Shown: positions 23,159 to 30,692 of the stretch, piece by piece
How the letters are laid out: the number at the start of each line of letters is the position of its first letter
How positions within the stretch are numbered: position 1 is the stretch's first letter
DNA from: Brevibacillus brevis NBRC 100599
Lineage (GTDB): Bacteria; Bacillota; Bacilli; Brevibacillales; Brevibacillaceae
Reading direction: 5' to 3'
DNA length: 37,500 nt
NCBI RefSeq assembly: GCF_000010165.1
Contig: NC_012491.1
Location: 152,501 to 190,000 of the forward strand
The notes under the pieces: generated by a model
Told to the model about the DNA's origin: nothing
Database searches by the model: none
What the model saw: only the letters and a program-made list of their open reading frames with translations
Program-made: the position numbers and the translations under genes

Positions 23159-24118
23159 ATGCAACGAAAGAAGCTGGTCCAGGTAAATAACCTGACAAAG
23201 ACCTTTACGTTGGGTAAAGGGCTCTCACTTACGGCAGCGGACAATGTTTCCTTCGATATATACGAGGGGGAAACGTTTGGACTGGTAGGGGAATCTGGTT
23301 GCGGAAAATCGACCACAGGCCGTACAATCATCGGGTTGTATCAGCCGACGACAGGTGAGGTTATTTTTGACGGGCAAAACGTCCATCAGGCATCATCTGC
23401 TGAGCGGAGCAAGCTGACACGCCATATGCAAATGATTTTTCAGGACCCGTATGCTTCTCTGAACCCCCGAATGAACATTTCAGAAATCATTTCGGAGGGC
23501 TTGCATTTAAATGGGCTATATAAAGGGAAGGAACGGATGAACCGTGTGATCGAGCTGTTGGAGATGGTTGGCTTGCAGAAAGAGCATGCCAACCGTTTCC
23601 CGCACGAGTTCAGTGGTGGTCAGCGACAGCGGATAGGGATTGCGCGGGCACTTGCCGTCAATCCTACCTTCATCATTGCCGATGAGCCGATTTCCGCACT
23701 CGATGTTTCGGTTCAGGCACAGGTCGTTAATCTAATGAAGAAATTGCAGCAGGAACAAAAGCTGACGTACTTGTTTATCGCGCATGATTTGGCGATGGTC
23801 AAGCACATCAGTGACCGTATTGGCGTCATGTACCTGGGCAATATGGTCGAGATGACTGCCAGTGAAATTCTTTACGAATCACCGAAGCATCCTTACACGC
23901 AGGCGTTGTTGTCGGCCATTCCTGTCCCCGATCCTGATTTGGAGAAAAGCCGCGAGCGTACCATTATCGAAGGAGACGTTCCTAGCCCGATCAATCCCCC
24001 CAGCGGCTGTGTGTTCCGTACGCGCTGTCCAGTAGCCAAAGCCGTATGCGCCGAAAAGAAGCCTATCTGGCAGGAAGTGGACACTAACCACTTCGTCGCC
24101 TGTCACCTGTATCAGTAG
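23159..24118 (+). CDS. oppF: Peptide ABC transporter ATP-binding protein (OppF/YkfD type)
   Basis: Second ATPase of the transporter, 319 residues. Walker [10 protein letters not shown] (about 45-53), signature FSGGQRQRIG, Walker B FIIADEPISALD, and a C-terminal GCVFRTRCPVAKAVC extension are all present. ATG 23159 is preceded by GGGGAGGAG 6-9 bases upstream; the frame is open earlier but overlaps ykfC. In B. subtilis the corresponding ATPase YkfD is likewise encoded after ykfC. It probably pairs with the OppD-like subunit at 18170, giving a complete BCDF transporter split by the catabolic genes. Confidence 0.92.
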   Translation: MQRKKLVQVNNLTKTFTLGKGLSLTAADNVSFDIYEGETFGLVGESGCGKSTTGRTIIGLYQPTTGEVIFDGQNVHQASSAERSKLTRHMQMIFQDPYASLNPRMNISEIISEGLHLNGLYKGKERMNRVIELLEMVGLQKEHANRFPHEFSGGQRQRIGIARALAVNPTFIIADEPISALDVSVQAQVVNLMKKLQQEQKLTYLFIAHDLAMVKHISDRIGVMYLGNMVEMTASEILYESPKHPYTQALLSAIPVPDPDLEKSRERTIIEGDVPSPINPPSGCVFRTRCPVAKAVCAEKKPIWQEVDTNHFVACHLYQ

Positions 24119-24155
24119 CCTTCGTTTTTATCAGAAGATTCGACATTGTCTTTTT

Positions 24156-24187
24156 GCCATCCTTGGTTAATGAGGATGGCTTTTCTT
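24156..24187 (+). terminator. Intrinsic terminator after oppF
   Basis: GCCATCCT (24156-24163) pairs with AGGATGGC (24173-24180) around a 9-base loop, followed by TTTTCTT. It closes the peptide transport and murein recycling unit. Confidence 0.85.
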
Positions 24188-24209
24188 CATAAACTTTTAA
24201 CTCTAGCCT

Positions 24210-24225
24210 ATGAAAGGGCTTTCAT
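24210..24225. repeat. 16-bp inverted repeat upstream of the sigma factor gene
   Basis: ATGAAAG and CTTTCAT are separated by GG. It sits 144 bases before the sigma factor ATG, in a 250-base gene-free stretch. A short direct repeat CTGTTAA (twice within 24246-24262) lies just downstream. Either could be an operator; no promoter with good -35 and -10 boxes was found here. Confidence 0.35.
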
Positions 24226-24368
24226 CAACTATTCTGAGAGGAGAACTGTTAATATTCTGTTAACTGGCAGGAATCGGACAGGTTTTGTCGAAATACGGAT
24301 ACAGTAAAACATTCCGTGACTCACCTACTTCATCGTGATCTTCCATTCCAGAGAAGTGAGGGTTGCAT

Positions 24369-25313
24369 ATGACTCTGAGTACCTCCTCGTTCCATTCAAC
24401 TCCCCGTCGTTGGCGGGAAGTGGAGACACAGTTGGGAATTGTTGTCCCTAGATCGCTTCGATCGGACACTTCTGCTCTACTGTTTTTGGAAAGCGTCGCT
24501 GCAACACCTATGTTGGACAAAGAAGAAGAGCTTGCTTGCCTGATTCGCTATCAAAGGGATGGCGATCTTGAAGCACGTGAAACGATTGTGCGCGCCTATT
24601 TACGATACGTAGTTAGTACCGCTTTGCGCCATTTGAAAAGAGGGATGCCGTTCCTGGATTTGATTCAGGAGGGCACGATAGGTTTGTTTACCGCGATTGA
24701 CAAATTTGATGTGGGACGAGGCGTGCGTCTCTATCATTACTCGCACTGGTGGATCTCTCAAGCGATCACCCGTGCCATCAACGACAAAGCAACTCTGATT
24801 CGCATTCCTGTCCACATGCATGAGCAGATTCGCCAGTATCAAAAGCAAGTATTACATCTCGTCCATGCTTTGAACCGGACGCCAGATCGGCAGGAGATTG
24901 CCGTACTCCTGGATATTCCATTAGAAAAGGTGGAGGCCATTGAACTGGCTCTCATGATGAAGATGGAATCCATCGACGCTGAACTGGATAGTGAGAAATG
25001 GCAGACTTGGCATGAAGACGAGAGCTTGAGCTACGCAGAAATCATGGATGATGGGTTGTCCTCGCTGGATGACTGGATTGAAAAAGTAGACCTTCGCTCG
25101 CAAATGCGCGCAGCGTTGGATCGACTTAGTCCCCGCGCCCAAGAAATTATCTCCATGCGCTATGGTCTCTATGATGATCAAGTGTACACGCTGGAGGAAG
25201 TGGGGAAAATGTTTGGTCTTACCCGCGAGCGTATTCGCCAAATTGAAGCGACGACGATTGACCGATTGCGAACGCAAAAAGCCTCGCACGTATTAAAAGA
25301 TTATTTAACCTAA
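24369..25313 (+). CDS. RNA polymerase sigma factor, sigma-70 family (group 2/3, RpoD-like)
   Basis: A 314-residue transcription initiation factor. Region 2 spans about 74-139 (LIQEGTIGLFTAIDKFD, then SHWWISQAITRAI at about 125-137); the Gln and Thr of QAIT that read the -10 box in sigma-A are kept. Region 3 follows (RIPVHMHEQIR) and region 4.2 is at about 272-301 (LEEVGKMFGLTRERIRQIE). There is no long acidic region 1.1, and the aromatic residues of region 2.3 (RLYHYSHWW) differ from the usual F-S-T-Y-A. So it resembles the housekeeping factor but is too short, which fits an alternative sigma of group 2 or 3. ATG 24369 is chosen over TTG 24363 because AAGTGAGG ends 7 bases before it. It is a single-gene unit with a terminator. 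Confidence 0.85.
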   Translation: MTLSTSSFHSTPRRWREVETQLGIVVPRSLRSDTSALLFLESVAATPMLDKEEELACLIRYQRDGDLEARETIVRAYLRYVVSTALRHLKRGMPFLDLIQEGTIGLFTAIDKFDVGRGVRLYHYSHWWISQAITRAINDKATLIRIPVHMHEQIRQYQKQVLHLVHALNRTPDRQEIAVLLDIPLEKVEAIELALMMKMESIDAELDSEKWQTWHEDESLSYAEIMDDGLSSLDDWIEKVDLRSQMRAALDRLSPRAQEIISMRYGLYDDQVYTLEEVGKMFGLTRERIRQIEATTIDRLRTQKASHVLKDYLT

Positions 25314-25332
25314 CATAGGATTTAGTTATTTC

Positions 25333-25362
25333 GGCCCCTCTTCGTACAGAGGGGTCTTTTCT
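25333..25362 (+). terminator. Intrinsic terminator after the sigma factor gene
   Basis: CCCCTCT (25335-25341) pairs with AGAGGGG (25348-25354) around TCGTAC, followed by TCTTTTCT. Confidence 0.8.
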
Positions 25363-25429
25363 GTCAGAAATGGTCGAATCCTCAAAGTGTCAGACTCACA
25401 GCGGGAGAGGCGTAGTCTTTTTCTCCTTG

Positions 25430-25446
25430 TGGTAAACTGGTAAGAT
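25430..25446 (+). promoter_or_regulatory. Possible extended -10 promoter for hslO
   Basis: Two overlapping extended -10 motifs, TG-G-TAAACT (25430-25438) and TG-G-TAAGAT (25438-25446), lie 31-39 bases before the hslO start. No good -35 box is visible at 17 bases. Confidence 0.3.
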
Positions 25447-25476
25447 AGCTTCATGATTGAAAAGGAGGATCGCTAC

Positions 25477-26349
25477 ATGGGCGATTATATGATAAGAGCA
25501 ACTGGTTTTAATGGGCATGTTCGTGCATTTGCCGCACGCACGACAGAATCTGTTGAAGATATGCGTCGTCGTCACGACATGTGGAATACAGCGACAGCAG
25601 CAGCGGGACGTACGTTGACTATTACCTTGATGATGGGCGCTATGTTAAAAGGAAACGAGAGCCTCCATGTCAAAGTAAAAGGAGGCGGACCAATCGGGCA
25701 GATCATGGCGGAAGCAAACGCACATGGTGAAGGAATCGCGTATGTATCCAACCCGCACGTCCACTTTGAGCTAAACGATAAAGGCAAGCTCGATGTAGCA
25801 CGTGCAGTGGGAACAGACGGGTTTGTGTACGTAACGAAAGATCTCGGTCTCAAGGAGCCGTATCAAGGCAGCGCGCCGATCGTTTCTGGTGAGATTGGGG
25901 AAGACTTCACGTATTATTTTGTGATGTCCGAGCAAACGCCTTCAGCAGTAGGGGTGGGTGTACTGGTTAATCCTGAGGACCGTTCTGTTTTGGCTGCGGG
26001 TGGTTTTATTCTTCAGCTGTTGCCGAATACGCCTGAAGAGGTTGTGGCAGCCATTGAAGAGCGCCTAGGACAGCTTCCACAGGTTTCTCGCATGATTGGC
26101 GAAGGTTTGACTCCTGAAGAGATTTTGGACCGAGTATTGGATGAGCCAAAAATCCTGAGCCACACGGAGATTCAATTTAGCTGCAAATGTTCAGCGGATA
26201 AGGTAGTTCAGGCACTGATCAGCATGGGACGCGAAGAAATGGAAGGTCTGATTGAGGAACAGGGCGAAGCAGAAGTACACTGTCATTTCTGTAATGAACG
26301 TTACCATTATGACAGATCCGCGTTGGAAGACATCCTGAAAGACATGTAA
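25477..26349 (+). CDS. hslO: Hsp33 redox-regulated chaperone
   Basis: ATP-independent holdase activated by oxidation and heat in the cytoplasm. The 290-residue protein has the Hsp33 N-terminal block (VRAFAARTTESVEDMRRRH, GGGPIGQIMAEANAHGEG, SGEIGEDFTYYFVMSEQ) and the redox zinc centre Cys236-x-Cys238 ... Cys269-x-x-Cys272 (SCKCS and CHFCNERY). ATG 25477 has AAAGGAGG 8 bases upstream; in-frame ATG 25453 lies before that site. In Bacillus hslO precedes a foldase gene and cysK, exactly as here, but the usual upstream coaX is replaced by the sigma factor gene. Confidence 0.96.
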   Translation: MGDYMIRATGFNGHVRAFAARTTESVEDMRRRHDMWNTATAAAGRTLTITLMMGAMLKGNESLHVKVKGGGPIGQIMAEANAHGEGIAYVSNPHVHFELNDKGKLDVARAVGTDGFVYVTKDLGLKEPYQGSAPIVSGEIGEDFTYYFVMSEQTPSAVGVGVLVNPEDRSVLAAGGFILQLLPNTPEEVVAAIEERLGQLPQVSRMIGEGLTPEEILDRVLDEPKILSHTEIQFSCKCSADKVVQALISMGREEMEGLIEEQGEAEVHCHFCNERYHYDRSALEDILKDM

Positions 26350-26377
26350 GCGCGGCGTCAAGTAGGGGAGTGTTGGC

Positions 26378-27280
26378 ATGACCAACGTAAAAGGGTTGTG
26401 GGCATTCATTGGGGCGCTTGTATTGTTGCTGCTTGCCGTTACCTGGGCATGGTACCAGGCATCAGGCAAGCTGCAGCCTGCCGCCATCGTAGGGGATAAG
26501 ACGATTAGCAACGACGAGTATGTAACGGCGCTGAAACAAAAGTTCGGTAAGCAAGTGCTAAACGACATGATTAATCGGGAAGTCGTTTTTCAAGAGGCGA
26601 AGCGATCCGGCATTACGGTTGATCCGAAGCAGCTGGAGCAAGAGCTTTCCCAGATTCGCGACAGTTACGGCAGTCGGACAGACAGCGAGTTTGAGGCTGC
26701 GCTAATCAAACAAGCGGGGACGACCGTGGAAGCCCTGAAGCAGGAGATTTCTTATCAAATCCTGCTGCAAACCCTGGCAACGAAGGACATGACCATCAAG
26801 GATGAAGAATTAATAAATGTCTACAATAGCCGATCTGACCGTTATACCCGACCGATGCAGGTGCGTTTAGGACAAATCGTCGTGGCTTCCCAAAAAGAAG
26901 CGGAACAAGTTTTGGCTGATTTAAAAAACGGGGCCGACTTTCAGACGATTGCCAAAGCGCGTTCGATTGATGCGGATACAGCGGTGAATGGCGGCGATGT
27001 AGGCTGGGTTTCCATCAAGGATAATCGATTGCCTGACGAGGCGAAACCCATTGTAGAAAAGCTGGAGAAAGACAAATATAGCGAAGCGATCAAAATACAA
27101 GATCAATACGTCATTTATCAACTGAGAGAGCGCAGGGAAGCCAGTCAACGGACGTTTGAAGAGGTAAAAGATGAGCTGCGCCGAGAAATGGCATTTGCCC
27201 AGGTTGAGTCACTGGATGTCGTGCTGGAGCGATTGCGAAAATCGGTAGGGGTCCAGATATCTGGGCAAATGCCTCATTGA
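26378..27280 (+). CDS. Membrane-anchored peptidyl-prolyl isomerase, PrsA/SurA-like (YacD type)
   Basis: A 300-residue extracytoplasmic foldase. An N-terminal membrane anchor (about 7-26, WAFIGALVLLLLAVTWAW) is followed by a SurA-N-like helical domain (about 45-130, LNDMINREVVFQEAKRSG) and a parvulin-type domain (about 155-250), including VRLGQIVVASQKEAEQVLADL and GGDVGWVSIKDNRLPDEA. There is no lipobox, unlike PrsA, so it is anchored by its helix. ATG 26378 follows GGGGAG. It lies between hslO and cysK, matching yacD of B. subtilis. Likely helps fold secreted proteins. A strong cysK promoter overlaps its last codons. Confidence 0.86.
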   Translation: MTNVKGLWAFIGALVLLLLAVTWAWYQASGKLQPAAIVGDKTISNDEYVTALKQKFGKQVLNDMINREVVFQEAKRSGITVDPKQLEQELSQIRDSYGSRTDSEFEAALIKQAGTTVEALKQEISYQILLQTLATKDMTIKDEELINVYNSRSDRYTRPMQVRLGQIVVASQKEAEQVLADLKNGADFQTIAKARSIDADTAVNGGDVGWVSIKDNRLPDEAKPIVEKLEKDKYSEAIKIQDQYVIYQLRERREASQRTFEEVKDELRREMAFAQVESLDVVLERLRKSVGVQISGQMPH

Positions 27281-27305
27281 CCAAATAGGCTACCGTTGAT
27301 ATAAT
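27277..27305 (+). promoter_or_regulatory. Strong sigma-A promoter for cysK
   Basis: TTGACC (27277-27282) and TATAAT (27300-27305) are 17 bases apart. The -35 box overlaps the stop of the foldase gene. The predicted start is near 27312, giving a leader of about 50 bases. Confidence 0.7.
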
Positions 27306-27362
27306 TATGTCAATAAATCCTAGCGTTTTACTCGGTTATGAAAAATAGGAGGGGCAGAACAT

Positions 27363-28295
27363 ATGCGCGTGGCTAATTCCATTACCGATTTGATTGGTTT
27401 TACTCCGCTTGTAAAGCTGAATCGTGTTGTCACCGAAGATATTGCAGACATTTACTTGAAGCTGGAGTTCTTCAACCCGGGCAGCAGTGTAAAAGACCGA
27501 ATTGCGTTGTCGATGATTGAGGCAGCAGAGGCAGATGGGAGTCTAAAACCGGGTGATACCATCATTGAACCTACGAGCGGAAATACCGGTATTGGACTCG
27601 CGATGGTTGCTGCTGCAAAAGGATATCGTGCTATTCTGGTCATGCCAGAGACGATGAGTATGGAGCGACGCAACCTGTTGCGTGCGTATGGTGCGGAGCT
27701 GGTTCTCACACCAGGCAGCGAAGGGATGGGCGGAGCGATTCGCAAAGCGGAAGAGCTGGCGAAAGAAGATAGCTCTTATTTCATTCCGCAACAATTTAAA
27801 AATCTAGCAAACCCGGCTATTCACCGCGAGACGACTGCCCGTGAGCTGCTGGACCAAGCGAAGGAAATTGGCGGCGTAGATGCGTTTATTTCCGGTATCG
27901 GTACAGGCGGAACGATTACGGGTGTAGGGCAGGTTCTTCGTGAACACTATCCGAATGTACAAATCGTGGCTGTTGAGCCTGCGGCTTCGCCAGTTTTGTC
28001 TGGCGGCAAACCAGGTCCACATAAGATCCAAGGTATCGGGGCTGGCTTTGTCCCGGATATTCTCGATACACAAATTTACGACGAAATCATTAAGGTAGAA
28101 AACGAGGACGCTTTTGAAACCGCGCGTCGTGTAGCTCGTCAGGAAGGCATTCTCGGCGGGATTTCTTCTGGAGCAGCGATCCATGCGGCTCTGCAAGTAG
28201 CAGCGAAGCTTGGCAAGGGCAAAAAAGTGATCGCTATCATTCCTTCGAATGGGGAGCGTTATTTGTCCACGCCTCTGTATCAGTTCGAAGATTAA
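27363..28295 (+). CDS. cysK: Cysteine synthase A (O-acetylserine sulfhydrylase)
   Basis: Makes L-cysteine from O-acetyl-L-serine and sulfide, a PLP enzyme of the cytoplasm, 310 residues. The PLP Lys44 is in SSVKDRIA, the substrate loop is [12 protein letters not shown], the phosphate loop [12 protein letters not shown], and the C-terminal end carries [14 protein letters not shown]. All are standard for CysK. ATG 27363 has AGGAGGGG 9 bases upstream. It has its own promoter and terminator, so it can be regulated by sulfur supply independently of its neighbours. I saw no recognisable CymR or T-box element in its short leader. Confidence 0.97.
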   Translation: MRVANSITDLIGFTPLVKLNRVVTEDIADIYLKLEFFNPGSSVKDRIALSMIEAAEADGSLKPGDTIIEPTSGNTGIGLAMVAAAKGYRAILVMPETMSMERRNLLRAYGAELVLTPGSEGMGGAIRKAEELAKEDSSYFIPQQFKNLANPAIHRETTARELLDQAKEIGGVDAFISGIGTGGTITGVGQVLREHYPNVQIVAVEPAASPVLSGGKPGPHKIQGIGAGFVPDILDTQIYDEIIKVENEDAFETARRVARQEGILGGISSGAAIHAALQVAAKLGKGKKVIAIIPSNGERYLSTPLYQFED

Positions 28296-28315
28296 TTGTA
28301 AAAAGATACCGGTAT

Positions 28316-28355
28316 GACCACGAAGCGCACGTTGGCGACGTGGTCTTTTCTTTTT
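28316..28355 (+). terminator. Intrinsic terminator after cysK
   Basis: GACCACG (28316-28322) pairs with CGTGGTC (28339-28345), followed by TTTTCTTTTT. The loop is long (16 bases) with possible inner pairing. Confidence 0.8.
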
Positions 28356-28369
28356 GTGTCAGGCAACTA

Positions 28370-28375
28370 TATAAT
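28370..28375 (+). promoter_or_regulatory. -10 box (TATAAT) of a likely pabB promoter
   Basis: A perfect TATAAT lies 40 bases before the pabB ATG. The matching -35 region (about 28347-28352) falls in the T-tract of the cysK terminator and is a poor match. Confidence 0.4.
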
Positions 28376-28415
28376 GAACGGATAAATAGTGAAAACCGGA
28401 GCGTGAAGAGGAAGA

Positions 28416-29909
28416 ATGTTCCCTACCTTTGCTGATTGCCAGACATATGCCTTATCTTATTCGTTGGTTCCCCTAGCCCTGCGTAGACCATGGTCTTCGA
28501 CGATTGATCCGTGGCAGGTACTCACAAAACTACAGCCTTCTCTGCAAAATGCTGTCCTGTTGGAAAGTGGACGAGCTGGGCGGTATACCTTTTTGGCATA
28601 TGAGCCTATCGCTACGCTGCGCAGTCAGCGAGGAGAAACCATCGTTTCGTACCCAGAAGGAAAAATGGAGAGCATAGAAGCTCTAAACCCATTGAATGCT
28701 TTACGAGAGCTGCTCTCTCGTTACCGTACGCCTGTTCTTCCAGGTATGCCAGATTTTGCTGGTGGAGCTGTAGGCTATATTAGCTATGAGATGAACCGCT
28801 TTTTTGAGCCTAGCTTGCCACAGATAGCGACTGATGACTTACAGTTGCCAGACCTGTATGTTATGATAATGCAAGACCTTCTTGTCTTTGATCATGAGAC
28901 CCGAGAGATCATTTGTCTGACGCATTTGAATGCGGGCAATTTGACCGAAGAGAGCTATCGACAAGCAGCACTCCAGCTGGAAAAACGTATCGACTCAATT
29001 GCTTCCTTGACAATGGATCGCGATCAGACAGATTGGGAAGCTTTGCGCAAAAGACCGCTTGCCAAGCTAGTGCCAGCGTCCGTATCCTTTGCCAAAGACC
29101 AATTTGAGGAAGCCGTTCGCCGGGTGCAGGAGTACATCGCCCAAGGGGATGTTTTTCAGGTCAATCTGTCGGTACGGCAAAGTAAGCCGGTGCAGGTGAC
29201 TGCCCCAGAAGTGTACGATGTGCTTCGCAAGCTGAATCCGTCTCCTTATATGGGCTATCTGAGCTTCCCTGAATTTCAATTGGTTAGTGCCTCGCCAGAG
29301 CTACTTGTAAAAGTAAAAGGCAAGGAAGTGCATACGCGTCCAATCGCCGGTACACGTCCGCGTGGATTAACGGACGAGCAAGACGATGCATTGGCCCGTG
29401 AACTGATTGATAATGAAAAGGAACGCGCAGAGCATGTCATGCTGGTTGATCTGGAACGCAATGACATGGGCCGCGTCTGTCGCTTTGGCAGCGTGGAGGT
29501 CAGCGAATTCATGGTCGTGGAGAAATATTCCCACGTCATGCATATCGTCTCTCACGTCAAAGGAGAGCTGGCAGCAGGCAAGGATGCGCTTGATGCGATC
29601 GAAGCGACTTTTCCGGGAGGAACGATCACCGGAGCGCCCAAGGTTCGCACGATGGAAATCATCGAAGAGCTGGAGCCAGTCAAGCGAGGCGTCTATACGG
29701 GATCAATCGGCTGGTTTGGCTTCAATGGTGATATCGAGGTCAACATTGCCATCCGCACGATGGTGATCAAGGATGGCGTAGCTCATGTCCAGGCTGGAGC
29801 GGGTATCGTGATTGACTCGGTTCCAGAGGCCGAGTACGCCGAGTCATTGAAAAAGGCAGAAGCGTTGTGGAAAGCACTTGAGTTGAGCGAGCAGAGAACG
29901 ATGAGTTGA
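28416..29909 (+). CDS. pabB: Aminodeoxychorismate synthase component I (possibly anthranilate synthase-like)
   Basis: Converts chorismate, with ammonia from PabA, to 4-amino-4-deoxychorismate for folate synthesis. The 497-residue protein has the N-terminal TrpE-type domain ([17 protein letters not shown]) and the chorismate-binding domain: [17 protein letters not shown] (309-317), [16 protein letters not shown] and [21 protein letters not shown]. coli PabB has a Lys in the PIKGT motif; here it is Ala, as in TrpE and in some other PabB proteins. Gene order with pabA and other fol genes argues for PabB. ATG 28416 follows GAAGAGGAAG. It ends 17 bases before the pabA ATG. Confidence 0.88.
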   Translation: MFPTFADCQTYALSYSLVPLALRRPWSSTIDPWQVLTKLQPSLQNAVLLESGRAGRYTFLAYEPIATLRSQRGETIVSYPEGKMESIEALNPLNALRELLSRYRTPVLPGMPDFAGGAVGYISYEMNRFFEPSLPQIATDDLQLPDLYVMIMQDLLVFDHETREIICLTHLNAGNLTEESYRQAALQLEKRIDSIASLTMDRDQTDWEALRKRPLAKLVPASVSFAKDQFEEAVRRVQEYIAQGDVFQVNLSVRQSKPVQVTAPEVYDVLRKLNPSPYMGYLSFPEFQLVSASPELLVKVKGKEVHTRPIAGTRPRGLTDEQDDALARELIDNEKERAEHVMLVDLERNDMGRVCRFGSVEVSEFMVVEKYSHVMHIVSHVKGELAAGKDALDAIEATFPGGTITGAPKVRTMEIIEELEPVKRGVYTGSIGWFGFNGDIEVNIAIRTMVIKDGVAHVQAGAGIVIDSVPEAEYAESLKKAEALWKALELSEQRTMS

Positions 29910-29926
29910 GAGGAGACGAGTGTACG

Positions 29927-30511
29927 ATGATTTTGATGATTGATAACTACGATTCCTTTACCTACAATTTGGTGCAGTATGTGGGAGAGCTTGGGGAAGA
30001 GCTCCAAGTGTATCGCAATGACAAGATTACGCTGGAAGAAATCGAGCGACTGGCACCTGATTATTTGATGGTGTCTCCAGGACCGTGCACGCCAAATGAA
30101 GCGGGGATCAGCATGGATGCGATCCGCCATTTTGCCGGAAAAATTCCGATCATGGGTGTTTGCTTGGGCCATCAGTCCATTGGGCAAGTGTTTGGCGGAA
30201 AAGTCATTCGGGCCGAGCGCTTGATGCACGGAAAGACGTCGGAAGTTTTCCATGATGGCAAAACTATCTTTCAGGACATCCCGTCCCCTTTTACAGCGGC
30301 ACGCTACCATTCCTTGATTATCGAGGAAGCGTCGATTCCGAGTGAGCTGGAAGTAACCGCTCGGACAGCCGAAGGTGAAATTATGGCTGTGCGCCATCGG
30401 GAGTACCCAATCGAGGGCGTCCAGTTCCACCCTGAATCGATTATTACCGAGCACGGCAAGCAATTGCTGAAGAACTTCCTTACTGCATACGCGCGCCATA
30501 CGACAGGTTAA
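29927..30511 (+). CDS. pabA: Glutamine amidotransferase subunit of aminodeoxychorismate/anthranilate synthase
   Basis: Supplies ammonia from glutamine to PabB, 194 residues. Class I glutamine amidotransferase triad: Cys79 in GVCLGHQS, His168 and Glu170 in HPESI; also [14 protein letters not shown] at the start and [14 protein letters not shown] 29927 is chosen since AGGAG lies 11 bases before and the family begins M-I-L-M-I-D-N-Y; the frame is also open from 29906. In Bacillus the same subunit serves both folate and tryptophan synthesis; no trp genes are in view to exclude that here. A good terminator follows, ending the pabB-pabA unit. Confidence 0.95.
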   Translation: MILMIDNYDSFTYNLVQYVGELGEELQVYRNDKITLEEIERLAPDYLMVSPGPCTPNEAGISMDAIRHFAGKIPIMGVCLGHQSIGQVFGGKVIRAERLMHGKTSEVFHDGKTIFQDIPSPFTAARYHSLIIEEASIPSELEVTARTAEGEIMAVRHREYPIEGVQFHPESIITEHGKQLLKNFLTAYARHTTG

Positions 30512-30528
30512 CACATAGATACGACAGG

Positions 30529-30558
30529 AAAACCGCCTTTTTTCGAGGGCGGTTTTTT
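30529..30558 (+). terminator. Intrinsic terminator after pabA
   Basis: AACCGCC (30531-30537) pairs with GGCGGTT (30548-30554); a T-run follows to 30558. It separates pabA from the alkaline phosphatase gene. Confidence 0.85.
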
Positions 30559-30585
30559 GTGTTCTTCGACGAATGTAAATCTATC

Positions 30586-30649
30586 TTTACTGTTTCCTTA
30601 AACTTCTTTACATTGCCCACGTCATTTCTCAATATTGGAAGATTACAAT
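30586..30649 (+). promoter_or_regulatory. Candidate PhoP-box promoter of the alkaline phosphatase gene
   Basis: Three TT-A-AC type hexamers, TTTACT (30586), TTAAAC (30598) and TTTACA (30607), lie in one orientation with 12- and 9-base steps, followed by a -10-like TACAAT at 30644-30649 and a poor -35. Bacillus PhoP boxes are repeats of TT-(A/T/C)-A-C-A about 11 bases apart. This resembles them and would give phosphate-starvation control, but spacing is irregular. Confidence 0.4.
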
Positions 30650-30692
30650 CAAGCTGAAATTAAATAATAATTCATTTCTTAGGAGGTACATG

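Noticed and set aside
27306..27362. T-box or CymR-type control element in the cysK leader
   Set aside because: The leader is only about 50 bases and no T-box, S-box or clear CymR motif could be recognised.
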